DNA from: Photorhabdus bodei
Lineage (GTDB): Bacteria; Pseudomonadota; Gammaproteobacteria; Enterobacterales; Enterobacteriaceae
Assembly (NCBI RefSeq): GCF_003287735.1
Contig: NZ_NSCM01000031.1
Span: forward strand, 1 to 53,854
Length of the DNA stretch: 53,854 nt
Direction of reading: 5' to 3'
This document shows positions 46,392 through 53,854 of the stretch, one piece after another. The translations under genes were made by a program, and so were the position numbers. Positions within the stretch are counted from its first letter, which is position 1; each line of letters opens with the position of its first letter. A model generated the notes under the pieces. The model was not told the DNA's origin, searched no databases, and saw nothing but the letters and a program-made list of their open reading frames with translations.

Positions 46392-46640
46392 TTAATTTTT
46401 ATCGTTTAAACTTGATGAGACGAAATCAAGAACCGCTCTTCCTGTTTCCCAATGACTGAATTGACTTTTCGTCACGGAAATACCGAACTCTTTCTCAATC
46501 TCTTTTGCCAAATCAGCTAATTCCGTGGAATCCATATCATAGGCATCAGCAAGGTTTGCATCCATATTGAAATCATCAATATTAATGTTAAGAAAAAGAG
46601 ACAAAATTGTTTTTATTCTTACTTCTGGATTATTATTCAT
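46392..46640 (-). CDS. antF: Acyl carrier protein AntF
   Basis: An 82-residue ACP. The phosphopantetheine attachment serine is Ser38 in YDMDSTELADLAKEIE, which reads as a DS(T/L) motif variant with T instead of the usual leucine. The N-terminus is polar (MNNNPEVRIKTILSLF) and the rest forms the expected four-helix pattern. It carries the growing octaketide between AntD/AntE and the later enzymes and would be armed by AntB. Confidence 0.93.
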   Translation of the reverse strand: MNNNPEVRIKTILSLFLNINIDDFNMDANLADAYDMDSTELADLAKEIEKEFGISVTKSQFSHWETGRAVLDFVSSSLNDKN

Positions 46641-46674
46641 ATATTTTTCCTCGCGTAATTACATATTTTAGAGA

Positions 46675-47790
46675 TTAAATAGCTGAAAAACTCAACGCAC
46701 ATACATGACCTTGGTTACTGAAACGCTGAATTATTATTTGGTTAGCATTTGAAAACTCATTAATTTTATTAGATTGTTGTTCCCCATCCCCATGACTTTC
46801 TGACAAGAATGATGACGCCAGGACTGAATCAATCACGCCACTGACTGAAAATTGATTATTCAAATAAGGCCTCAGATTTATAAATGATGTTTTTATCTCT
46901 TTATTTGAGAAAGCCTTACTCGTTATTTCTTTTTCATCATCATATATTCCATCCATAATAAATACAGCATTATCATTATGGTTGAATAGTTCAGCGGTAT
47001 ATTCTAAGGTATTATTTCTTGTATTTTTATCAGGTGCAAAATAATCAACAAAACCGGTTAATTCACACAATATCGAAGCACCACGCTCTAAAGCGTGTTG
47101 TCTCTCTTCCAGCACCAGAAATGCAGCGCCCTCCGAAAAATCTCCTGGCCGTTTTTCGCCAAAAACCTCAGAGTGTTTCTGGTTTGACGCTTTCTCCAAT
47201 AAATTTTTAACTAATGGGCTGGAAAGATGTTCCGACGCACCACATAACATCACTTCCGCAACACTATTAGAAATTGCTTCCGCCGCATAGCCTATTGCTT
47301 GCATCCCTGCCACATCGGAGGTAGAAAACGTTTTAGATTGCGCACTAAAACCATAAAGCAGTGACAATTGCCCTTGAAGTGCCGCAGGGAACCATGCCGT
47401 GGCAACATAAGGCCCCATTCCCTTTATGCCTTCAATATGGAGCGCTTTAACTTCATCCTCAATATGTTGCCATCCACCAAAACAGTTTCCGACATATATT
47501 CCAACGCGATTAGGATCAAGCTTATCTACATCCAATCTACTCGCTTTTAATGCCATTTCAACGGCGACGATACCATAAACCGAAAATTCATCAATTTTAC
47601 GTCTTAAGCGGTTATTGATATATTTCGCGCCATCGAAATCACTCAATGTTCTTATTACAGAACTTGCGGTCGTATTATTTTTCGATTCTTGGCCCAATAA
47701 CTTCTGAATGACTTTTGATTTTATAGCGGTGACATCATTGCCATCAGGATGTATTGCACCAACACCGGTAACGACAACTCTTTTACGCAT
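46675..47790 (-). CDS. antE: Chain-length factor / ketosynthase beta AntE
   Basis: A 371-residue KSbeta partner of AntD. It keeps the thiolase fold (RKRVVVTGVGAIHPDG, IYVGNCFGGWQHIEDEV, LCGASEHLSSPL, DFSEGAAFLVLEE) but the active-site cysteine position reads FSTSDVAG, with Asp where KSalpha has Cys and where most actinobacterial chain-length factors have Gln. The His positions are also lost (no GH in the C-terminal part). It sets chain length at eight acetate units in the known AntD/AntE heterodimer. It overlaps antD by eight bases, as expected for subunits made in equal amounts. Confidence 0.93.
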   Translation of the reverse strand: MRKRVVVTGVGAIHPDGNDVTAIKSKVIQKLLGQESKNNTTASSVIRTLSDFDGAKYINNRLRRKIDEFSVYGIVAVEMALKASRLDVDKLDPNRVGIYVGNCFGGWQHIEDEVKALHIEGIKGMGPYVATAWFPAALQGQLSLLYGFSAQSKTFSTSDVAGMQAIGYAAEAISNSVAEVMLCGASEHLSSPLVKNLLEKASNQKHSEVFGEKRPGDFSEGAAFLVLEERQHALERGASILCELTGFVDYFAPDKNTRNNTLEYTAELFNHNDNAVFIMDGIYDDEKEITSKAFSNKEIKTSFINLRPYLNNQFSVSGVIDSVLASSFLSESHGDGEQQSNKINEFSNANQIIIQRFSNQGHVCALSFSAI

Positions 47791-49069
47791 TGTCTACTGC
47801 CCTCATAACAATAACACTGTGAATACCAGAAAAACCACTTGATAATTTTAACGCGGTCTTAATTGGATATGAGCAACCTTGATTAGGAATATAATCTAAA
47901 TCGCAATTAGGATCCGGCGTTTGATAATTAATTGTTGGGTGAACATACTGCTTTTCTATTTCAAGACATAATGCTACAGACTCTATCGCATTAGCGGCAG
48001 CTAAAGCATGACCTGTCATTGACTTTAATGAGTTAATTGGAATATCAAATGCACTTTCTCCCAAAACAAACTTAATCGCATTTGATTCGTTAATATCATT
48101 TTGCGCTGTAGAGCTACCATGAGCACTAATATAATTTACCGTTGATGGCGATATCTGGGCATCCTTCAACGCCATATCAATACATCGTGCCATTGCCATT
48201 CCATCCGCGGGTAAGTCAGTCATATGATAAGCATTATTGACGGATGCATACCCTGCTAATTCAGCATAGATATGTGCTCCACGCTGCTTAGCGTGTTCAT
48301 AAGACTCTAAAATTAATATTCCACACCCCTCAGCAATCACAAATCCATCCCGCTCAAGGGAAAAAGGGCAAGTCGCTGCTTGCTGATTTTCCAACTCTCT
48401 TGATGATAGTGCCCCTAAAGCTTCAAAAGAGCCGATAGAGAGTGGACAAAGTGGCGCTTCACTTGCGCCAGCCAGCATAATATCCGCTCTGCCATAACGG
48501 ATATGCTCCATCGCAATGCCTAATGCATCAAGTCCTGCCGCGCATCCGGTTGATATGTTACTGACGGACATAGACGCACCATATTTTTTCGCAACAGAAG
48601 TTGCGGCAGAGCTGAAATCAAAGCTGTCATAATCTTCTGATTTAATTAAATCAGGGTGAATATTCTCTTTGCCCCCTTTAGTGATCCTGAGTAAACACTC
48701 TTCCATTCCCGCAGCATCGGCAATCGCTGTTGCTATCGCAACACCAAAACGCCGGCCATCAATGTCTGAGGGTTTTAAGTTTGCATCTTGCATTGCCATC
48801 TCAGAGGCTTCTAGCGCAAACTGAAGATATTTACGCTCACTTTTCAGAACAAATTCTTTGTTATTGCCATCACTACCGTAAACTTGTCCTATTGCTCCGC
48901 TTTTAAAGCCAAATTTTTCTCTTCCCCACTCATATTTACTCACTCCCGATTTCCCGTTATGAATATTGTTCCAAAATTCATTAACGCCAACACCTGTCGG
49001 TGCAACAACACCTAGCCCTGTCACCACAACTCTACGTGGTTGAGATTCATTTCTGTTATTTATTATCAC
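47783..49069 (-). CDS. antD: Type II polyketide ketosynthase alpha AntD
   Basis: A 428-residue KSalpha from a GTG at 49069. Catalytic residues counted from that start are Cys176 (ISTGCAAG), His317 (ISAHGSST) and His354 (MTGHALAA). The frame stays open to an ATG at 49270, but those first 67 codons run through an ERIC repeat (QWISRWITTARERIPGS and so on) and cannot be native protein; GTG with a weak GAGAT site upstream gives the normal family N-terminus RRVVVTGLGVVAPTG. AntD and AntE condense malonyl units on AntF. The ERIC insertion lies in the leader of the antD-antI transcript. Confidence 0.93.
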   Translation of the reverse strand: MIINNRNESQPRRVVVTGLGVVAPTGVGVNEFWNNIHNGKSGVSKYEWGREKFGFKSGAIGQVYGSDGNNKEFVLKSERKYLQFALEASEMAMQDANLKPSDIDGRRFGVAIATAIADAAGMEECLLRITKGGKENIHPDLIKSEDYDSFDFSSAATSVAKKYGASMSVSNISTGCAAGLDALGIAMEHIRYGRADIMLAGASEAPLCPLSIGSFEALGALSSRELENQQAATCPFSLERDGFVIAEGCGILILESYEHAKQRGAHIYAELAGYASVNNAYHMTDLPADGMAMARCIDMALKDAQISPSTVNYISAHGSSTAQNDINESNAIKFVLGESAFDIPINSLKSMTGHALAAANAIESVALCLEIEKQYVHPTINYQTPDPNCDLDYIPNQGCSYPIKTALKLSSGFSGIHSVIVMRAVDNA

Positions 49070-49089
49070 AATAATTATCTCGATAGAAA

Positions 49090-49216
49090 TATACCCGTCA
49101 TCTTTCAAGTTGCCTCTTTGTTGGCTGCACTCGCTCACCCCGGTCACATAGTTATCCATGCTCCCGGGGATTCGCTCCCTTGCCGTCGTGATCCATCTTG
49201 AAATCCATTGGGTATA
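49090..49216 (-). repeat. ERIC element, copy 10, directly upstream of antD
   Basis: Full-length inverted copy whose inner edge is 21 bases from the antD GTG start. Read on the minus strand it is open in the antD frame, giving a spurious N-terminal extension. Confidence 0.95.
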
Positions 49217-49674
49217 GAATAAACATTTACTCAGGCAAGTTTTATTAATATAAAAATTACCCATTTTCATTTAAGAAAACCATTATCTGTAAGTAGTGAT
49301 ATTAAACTACTTTATTTATCTATAAAATCATATTTGTCATATATATTTGATTTTCATCTCCTAACCAAAATTCTTTAAAATAAGCACCAAATCATCACTC
49401 TATTTAAATACTTATTTGGTTCTTCACTGTTCTTTCATCTATTTAAACTGCAAGAATAATATGAATACTCCAGTCTAAACCAAACTAAGTTAACTCCCTT
49501 CGCTCTGCACATGGATAGAATAATTAAGCTTTTTATTAACATCTCAATTTATTCTTAAAAATCATCCAGAAAGGAGATGACAAATTTATTATCATAGAGC
49601 CGACATACCCTCTCACAGTACAATATAGCCAAACAACATAGCCAAGATAATATATCTTTTGCTAACTTATATCT

Positions 49675-49801
49675 TATACCCGTCATCTTTCAAGCTGCCT
49701 CTTTGTTGGCTGCACTCACTCACCCCGGTCACATAGTTATCTATGCTCCCGGGGATTCGTTCCCTTGCCGTCGCGATACATCTTGAAATCCATAGGGTAT
49801 A
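49675..49801 (-). repeat. ERIC element, copy 11
   Basis: Full-length inverted copy in the antC-antD gap, TATACCCGTCATC to GGGTATA. It has a CTGCC variant where other copies read TTGCC. Confidence 0.95.
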
Positions 49802-50057
49802 TATATCGCCTTGATCATGGGAATTTCCGATCAAACGGCGTATCTACTCACCTCTAGTCATTAATTTACACTGTGATTTATTTTTGTGGATTTAAATCAT
49901 GCAATGCACAACTTATACCTTAATCCCTTTCTTTTAAATATCAATATCTAAGGCATGCTCAGGTATATTGGTCATTAGATTTAATTGTATGATCTATGAA
50001 ATCTCTTTTCTGCTCATATTCTCCCCGTCTTACCATATAATTACATATTATTATTTA

Positions 50058-50873
50058 TTATAATATTGCGACCACTCGACTCCATGAAGCATCTGCTTTC
50101 TCTAATTTTATTGGAAAACAGCACACTTTAAATCCATAAGGTTTCGGAATACTGGTTAAATTACAAAGCCGTTCTATCTGTAAATAAGGGTGATCCCGCC
50201 CGATAAAATGAGACGGCCATAAGCAATCTTTATTCCCCGTTTTTTTATAATCGTTAATCATCTCTATGAACGGCCGATCAAAGCTAAATGCATCTGTCCC
50301 AATAATCTTTACCCCTTGCTCTACTAGCCATTGAACAGCACTACTTTCAATCGCTCTATAGTGAGTAAAATAGGATTTTTCCCCCATGAATTTATCAGCT
50401 CCGGTATTGATCAGGACAATATCATTTTCTTTTATTTTATAATTAATTTTCTTTAATTGATTTTCTACCGACTGTTTATCAATTGACTGACTATCATGAC
50501 TAAAATCAAGTAATACACCATGGCTATAAAACCAATCCAAAGGAATATCAGTAATTGTTGCTGGCTGATCTTGTCCTTTATGCCACCCATAATGATAGGG
50601 AGCATCAATATGCGTTCCGGTATGTGTGGTCAATTGATAATACATCAGTGATAATCCCATACCATCAGGAAAATCATTGTGATCAATGATCCATTTTTTG
50701 CGTTTGAATAATTTTATAAAGGCTCTTTTCCACCATGCACTGGTATGAAAATATAAATAACTTTCACCTAATTTATTAGCGCCCTCTTTATGATCAACGA
50801 CTCCCCTGGTTACTTTCTCAGGTTCCCAAAAATCACAATCTATAGGAACACTTAAGTCAATAATATTACTCAT
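50058..50873 (-). CDS. antC: Metal-dependent cyclase AntC
   Basis: A 271-residue protein of the cyclase/kynurenine-formamidase-like family. The metal-binding motif HTGTHIDAPYH lies at residues 84-94 (His84, His88, Asp90, His94), and TGADKF and GTDAFSFDRP follow as in family members. In the anthraquinone cluster it is the second cyclase, thought to close later rings after AntH. It overlaps antB by eight bases. No gene follows directly; the next, antD, is about 1 kb away. Confidence 0.9.
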   Translation of the reverse strand: MSNIIDLSVPIDCDFWEPEKVTRGVVDHKEGANKLGESYLYFHTSAWWKRAFIKLFKRKKWIIDHNDFPDGMGLSLMYYQLTTHTGTHIDAPYHYGWHKGQDQPATITDIPLDWFYSHGVLLDFSHDSQSIDKQSVENQLKKINYKIKENDIVLINTGADKFMGEKSYFTHYRAIESSAVQWLVEQGVKIIGTDAFSFDRPFIEMINDYKKTGNKDCLWPSHFIGRDHPYLQIERLCNLTSIPKPYGFKVCCFPIKLEKADASWSRVVAIL

Positions 50874-51579
50874 CTTTGTTCCTTATAATGTCGGAATAGT
50901 TTATTTCCTTGATATTTGGTGTAGAAATTACCTTCTTTTGAGATAAGGCACAAACAAATTGCTGATGATGAATCAATAATGTGCTCGCCTCTAATTCTTT
51001 CATATCTTTAACAGAATCAGAGTTATTAGCCAATAATTTCTCATGTAAAGTCGAAGCAAATAATTTAATATATGTTTCAAGTCTAACCCAATAGTATAAT
51101 GACATTAAGTGATAATAATTTTTAAATCCGGGACTCACTCCTGATAGTTGTTTTAACATTACACCTTTCATATATTCCAACTCCTTATCCTTAATAAAAC
51201 GTTCAATAATTTCAGAAAATTTTATCTTAGAAGGAGTGACTTCAATATCAACACCTATTTCCCTTGAGCTAAAACCGATGGCACAATAGTCTCCTGATGC
51301 ACTCAGAGAAAAATAATATTTGAAGTCTTTCTCCGTGGATATATAAGGTTTACCGTTATCATTCGTTATGATTTCATAATCAGATAAATATTGATTTAAA
51401 ACATAACGTAACGCAACCCGTCTAAATATAAATTTTTTTCTTCTATCCGCTAAACAAATTTGGTTATGGCGAACTATATCAGAACGGTGAATTAACTGTT
51501 CAATAGAAACTAAATCAATATCGTCGATTTTTATAATCCAAAGATCAAAAAAATCAGATGATAAAGAAATATCGTCCAT
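50866..51579 (-). CDS. antB: 4'-phosphopantetheinyl transferase AntB
   Basis: A 237-residue Sfp-type PPTase. Magnesium-binding core GVDIEV at 109-114 (Asp111, Glu113) and the second motif WVRLETYIKL at 164-173 (Trp164, Glu168; the usual K-E-A reads L-E-T) are both present. RRKKFIFRRVALRYVL near 46 matches the family N-terminal helix. It transfers phosphopantetheine from CoA to Ser38 of AntF. It starts two bases after the antA stop. Confidence 0.9.
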   Translation of the reverse strand: MDDISLSSDFFDLWIIKIDDIDLVSIEQLIHRSDIVRHNQICLADRRKKFIFRRVALRYVLNQYLSDYEIITNDNGKPYISTEKDFKYYFSLSASGDYCAIGFSSREIGVDIEVTPSKIKFSEIIERFIKDKELEYMKGVMLKQLSGVSPGFKNYYHLMSLYYWVRLETYIKLFASTLHEKLLANNSDSVKDMKELEASTLLIHHQQFVCALSQKKVISTPNIKEINYSDIIRNKDE

Positions 51580-51581
51580 GA

Positions 51582-52358
51582 TTAGTAATTACCTAATCCA
51601 CCACACACATTAAGTGCTTGAGCGGTTACAGCCCCGGCGAGAGGGGATGCAAGATAAGCAACCATTTCAGCCACTTCATTAGGTTCAACATATCTTCCGA
51701 TAGGAACACGCTCTTCTACTCTTCTTTTCGCTTCTGCTATATCAGTGCCCCAAATTTTGGCGTAATGTTCTCTGACACGCTCCGCCATTTCACTCTCAAC
51801 AAACCCAGGACAAACTGCATTAACTGTAACACCTGAACCATTACGTGCTAATTCAAGCCCCAAGGATTTAGTCAGGCCAACAACACCATGCTTAGAAGCA
51901 GAATAAGGCGTACCATAAATAACACCTTGTTTCCCGCCGGTGGAGGCAATATTGATAATTCTGCCACCAGATAACATTAATTTTCTTGTCAAAACTTCAC
52001 GTATAACAAAATAAGTGCCATTTAAATTAACGTTTATGACATTTTGCCAAGTTCGTGGGCTTATTTCAGCAGTAATACCGCCACCAGAAATGCCAGCGCA
52101 ATTCACAAGTACCGTCAGCTTATTATCTTCAAGCTCCAGTTGGTCAAACGCTTTTTTAACATCTTCATGATTAGAGACATCACAAACTATTTTCTTTGCA
52201 AATTGACTACCATATTTATTACGTAGTTTGCCAATTGCACTATCAAGACGCTCAGGAGTACGCGATAATAATATTGGTTCAAAACCATCCTCAGATAATC
52301 TCTCTGTAATTGCGAAACCAATATCTCCTGTCGCGCCGGTAATAAAGGCATATTTCAT
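51582..52358 (-). CDS. antA: Polyketide ketoreductase AntA (SDR family)
   Basis: A 258-residue short-chain dehydrogenase/reductase. NADPH-binding TGATGDIG at 7-14, NCAG near 86, catalytic Ser139, Tyr152 and Lys156 (IASTGG, YSASK) and PGFVESEMAE near 190. The G-x-SGGG stretch after NCAG recalls actinorhodin-type ketoreductases that reduce one carbonyl (C9) of the chain. First gene of the anthraquinone cluster, with an ERIC copy ending 22 bp upstream. Confidence 0.93.
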   Translation of the reverse strand: MKYAFITGATGDIGFAITERLSEDGFEPILLSRTPERLDSAIGKLRNKYGSQFAKKIVCDVSNHEDVKKAFDQLELEDNKLTVLVNCAGISGGGITAEISPRTWQNVINVNLNGTYFVIREVLTRKLMLSGGRIINIASTGGKQGVIYGTPYSASKHGVVGLTKSLGLELARNGSGVTVNAVCPGFVESEMAERVREHYAKIWGTDIAEAKRRVEERVPIGRYVEPNEVAEMVAYLASPLAGAVTAQALNVCGGLGNY

Positions 52359-52380
52359 CTGAACTATTCCTATCGTTATT

Positions 52381-52507
52381 TATACCCGTTATCTTCCAAG
52401 TTGCCTCTTTGTTGGCTGCACTCGCTCACCCCGGTCATATAGTTACCTATGCTCCCGGGGATTCACTCCCTTGCCGTCGCAATGCATCTTGAAATCCATA
52501 GGGTATA
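52381..52507 (-). repeat. ERIC element, copy 12
   Basis: Full-length inverted copy, beginning TATACCCGTTATC 22 bp upstream of the antA start. It lies in the leader or promoter region of the ant cluster. Confidence 0.95.
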
Positions 52508-53261
52508 TATTATTGCTATTCACGGAAAAACACGATTACCCCTAACAAGCATTATTCATAAACTAGTGACAGTTTTTGTCAGCATTTACGAAAAATATTA
52601 ACCGCTTCACGTAAAAATCAATAATATACCGGTGTTACATTTGCAAAAACTTATAATACCAGATTACTTTATAATTTCACTATACAAATTCATATTTTCT
52701 GGCTAATCAGAGAATAAAATAAATGTTCAGCAATAATTACCGTATTTAAAAAAGGTTGAAAACCATGATGTTATGGATTAACCGTTAGGTTATATTTTCA
52801 TAGAATGACAATAGAATAGGAGGGGCAAAGTACAACATAGAGAAACCTGAAAGCTTTCATCACCTATTACCCAAACAAACTTATACGCCCAATTAACCCG
52901 ATTGTTGGCGACGAGACATATTCCAAGCACGTGCTCTTACCATCCGTATGTCAAACCGTTTAAAACCGGCGATATGCCAAAGTTAATCACCGGCTGGCTT
53001 ATGTGACAGTTTAATGTATGTCTGATTCCTCTATAGAATATAACTTTTGGTTATATTGAATATAATCAAGAAATATATTCCAACAACGTTATTAAAAGGA
53101 ATTAAATATAAAGATCATAATTTCCCAATATACTTTATAAGCATAGTTTAGATCTTAATTTTATAACAAATAATTCGCTTATTAATAAAAATCCTTACCG
53201 GATATTTATTATATTCACGCGGATTTTATTATTTTATCTACAAAGACAGTCACCATACTGA
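52508..53261. other. Upstream region of the ant cluster, mostly noncoding
   Basis: AT-rich sequence that should contain the antA promoter. The only sign of coding is the broken frame described at 52841-53006. No other gene is visible. Confidence 0.5.
52841..53006 (+). pseudogene. Frameshifted remnant of an unidentified gene
   Basis: Two adjoining frames look coding and join by a shift of one. The first (52841-52963) reads LKAFITYYPNKLIRPINPIV followed by GDETYSKHVLLPS; the second, ending at a TGA at 53004-53006, reads YVKPFKTGDMPKLITGWLM. AGGAGG at 52819-52824 could be an old ribosome site. The family is not recognised. This could also be chance. Confidence 0.3.
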
Positions 53262-53523
53262 TGTGGCACAGTAATTTTGGTCACCGTAATAAAGGTGATA
53301 TTTTCACTTCAACAATCAAACAGGTGACATGATGAAAAGAAGTTTTATCCCTGAATTCAAACGGGAATCTGCCCAGTCACTCCTTGACCAAAATTACAGT
53401 ATTATGGAAGCTGCTAAGGCGATGAATGTCAGCAAATCAGCCCTGGGGAGCCGGGTTCGTCAGTTGAGGCAGGAACGGCAAGGCAGTCAGCGGGTATTGT
53501 TGGCTGCACTCGCAAGAAAATGA
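53262..53523 (+). mobile_element. Truncated IS3-type element, left end
   Basis: Begins with TGTGGCACAGTAATTTTGG, which resembles the left terminal repeat of an IS3-family element, then carries the first part of orfA. The rest of the element (end of orfA, orfB, right end) is missing. Confidence 0.55.
53329..53523 (+). pseudogene. IS3-family orfA transposase, truncated
   Basis: The 64-residue frame reads MKRSFIPEFKRESAQSLLDQ and MNVSKSALGSRVRQLRQERQG, the helix-turn-helix start of IS3-family OrfA proteins, which are normally about 100 residues. From about residue 57 the sequence (LLAALARK) comes from a 17-nt stretch, TTGTTGGCTGCACTCGC, identical to the core of the ERIC repeats. So the gene end was replaced, probably by recombination with an ERIC copy that was later mostly lost. 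Confidence 0.75.
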
Positions 53524-53545
53524 TTTCCATTTGGAAATCATTTTT
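53517..53545 (+). terminator. 12-bp hairpin with T-run
   Basis: AAAATGATTTCC at 53517-53528 pairs perfectly with GGAAATCATTTT at 53533-53544 around ATTT, with one more T and an A-run on the other side; it overlaps the stop of the truncated orfA and can act in both directions. Confidence 0.6.
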
Positions 53546-53634
53546 CTATGGTGTTATAGTCTTCAGAACATATTTATTATATGAGATGAATGACAGTGAA
53601 AAAAACAGAAAATATACTAGGTTATGTCCCTCAA

Positions 53635-53854
53635 TTAAATTATGGCCTTAAGAAATAAGCGGATACAACCTAATTTCACCATAGCGATATAATTTCTTGC
53701 TGTCTTTTCATAACGGGTGGCGATGCCACGATGCTCTTTGAGTCGACCAAAACATCTTTCTACAACATTTCTTCTTCGATACGTTTCATGGTCGAATTTA
53801 ACCCGTCCATCTGACCGCGCTTTTTCATTTGATTTATAGGGAATTATCACTTTT
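53635..53854 (-). CDS. IS5-family transposase, C-terminal part, runs off the right edge
   Basis: The minus-strand frame is open to the window end and reads IPYKSNEKARSDGRVKFDHE and then YRRRNVVERCFGRLKEHRGIATRYEKTA, which is the C-terminal DDE region (last catalytic Glu in NVVERCFGRLKE) of IS5/IS427-group transposases. It ends KLGCIRLFLKAII. The GTG at 53850 is not a real start. The outer end of the element is probably near 53618, where GGTTATGTCCCTC begins. Confidence 0.85.
   Translation of the reverse strand, partial: KVIIPYKSNEKARSDGRVKFDHETYRRRNVVERCFGRLKEHRGIATRYEKTARNYIAMVKLGCIRLFLKAII

Larger units (their letters stand above)
49070..50057. other. ~1-kb gap between antC and antD with two ERIC copies
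   Basis: Within the otherwise tight ant cluster this stretch has no gene. It holds ERIC copies at 49090-49216 and 49675-49801 and AT-rich sequence between. It may contain a second promoter for antD-antI, which would make the cluster two transcripts instead of one. Confidence 0.6.

Noticed and set aside
47783..49270. AntD with a 495-residue product starting at 49270
   Set aside because: The first 67 codons are mostly ERIC sequence; ketosynthase homology begins just after the GTG at 49069.
34239..52507. Repeated ~127-bp units as a CRISPR array
   Set aside because: The units are palindromic ERIC elements hundreds to thousands of bases apart, without regular spacers or cas genes.
53635..53850. 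A complete 71-residue protein starting at 53850
   Set aside because: The frame is open through the window edge and matches only the C-terminal part of an IS5-type transposase.

Overview
The window reads as a chromosomal segment of a Photorhabdus species (insect-pathogenic, nematode-associated gammaproteobacterium). Three things point there: a tcc insecticidal toxin-complex locus whose proteins have the lengths I recall for Photorhabdus TccA, TccB and TccC (965, 1565 and 1043 residues), a complete nine-gene type II polyketide cluster in the antA-antI order known from Photorhabdus, and about a dozen copies of the ~127-bp ERIC palindrome scattered between genes. Only sequence and memory were used; no database search was run.

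Layout, left to right. (1) 1-2150: probable transposase tail at the edge, an ERIC copy, and a two-gene AbiE-type module (winged-helix antitoxin plus nucleotidyltransferase toxin). (2) 2249-15203, minus strand: a type VI secretion half-cluster transcribed as vgrG - DUF2169/pentapeptide protein - pentapeptide protein - DUF3540-like protein - tssE - tssF - tssG - clpV. Sheath (TssB/C), Hcp and membrane-complex genes are not in the window. (3) 15476-15877: a small lipoprotein that looks like an isolated SecDF P1-head domain. (4) 16096-27050, minus strand: tccA-tccB-tccC1, a TcA split in two plus a TcC; no TcB gene is present. (5) 27487-27699: a PAAR-spike gene broken by a 22-bp tandem duplication and an ERIC at its 3' end. 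(6) 28067-33825, minus strand: a four-gene lux-like operon (LuxE-like acyl-protein synthetase, LuxC-like reductase fused to a PaaK-like adenylating domain, a stand-alone PaaK-like protein, a GNAT acyltransferase). This is the best candidate here for an undescribed pathway. (7) 33826-35654: gene-poor AT-rich DNA. (8) 35655-38558: a second tccC whose RHS core is interrupted by one in-frame stop codon and whose toxin end looks like a YwqJ-type deaminase; then a 114-residue orphan and a strong hairpin. (9) 39974-40675: a WYL-domain regulator, a candidate activator of the neighbouring cluster. (10) 42205-52358, minus strand: anthraquinone cluster antA (ketoreductase), antB (PPTase), antC (cyclase), antD/antE (ketosynthase alpha/beta), antF (ACP), antG (ligase), antH (three-domain cyclase/aromatase), antI (chain-shortening hydrolase). 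(11) 52508-53854: a degraded reading frame, a truncated IS3-type orfA and the end of an IS5-type transposase running off the edge.

How the genes work together: AntB would arm the ACP AntF; AntD/AntE extend an octaketide on it; AntA, AntH and AntC reduce and cyclise; AntI trims the chain to the heptaketide anthraquinone. TccA and TccB would form the pore/translocation component and TccC1 the encapsulated toxin, with a TcB supplied from another locus. ERIC copies have repeatedly moulded gene ends here: they truncate the PAAR gene, supply the stop codon of antI, and lie in frame just upstream of antD.
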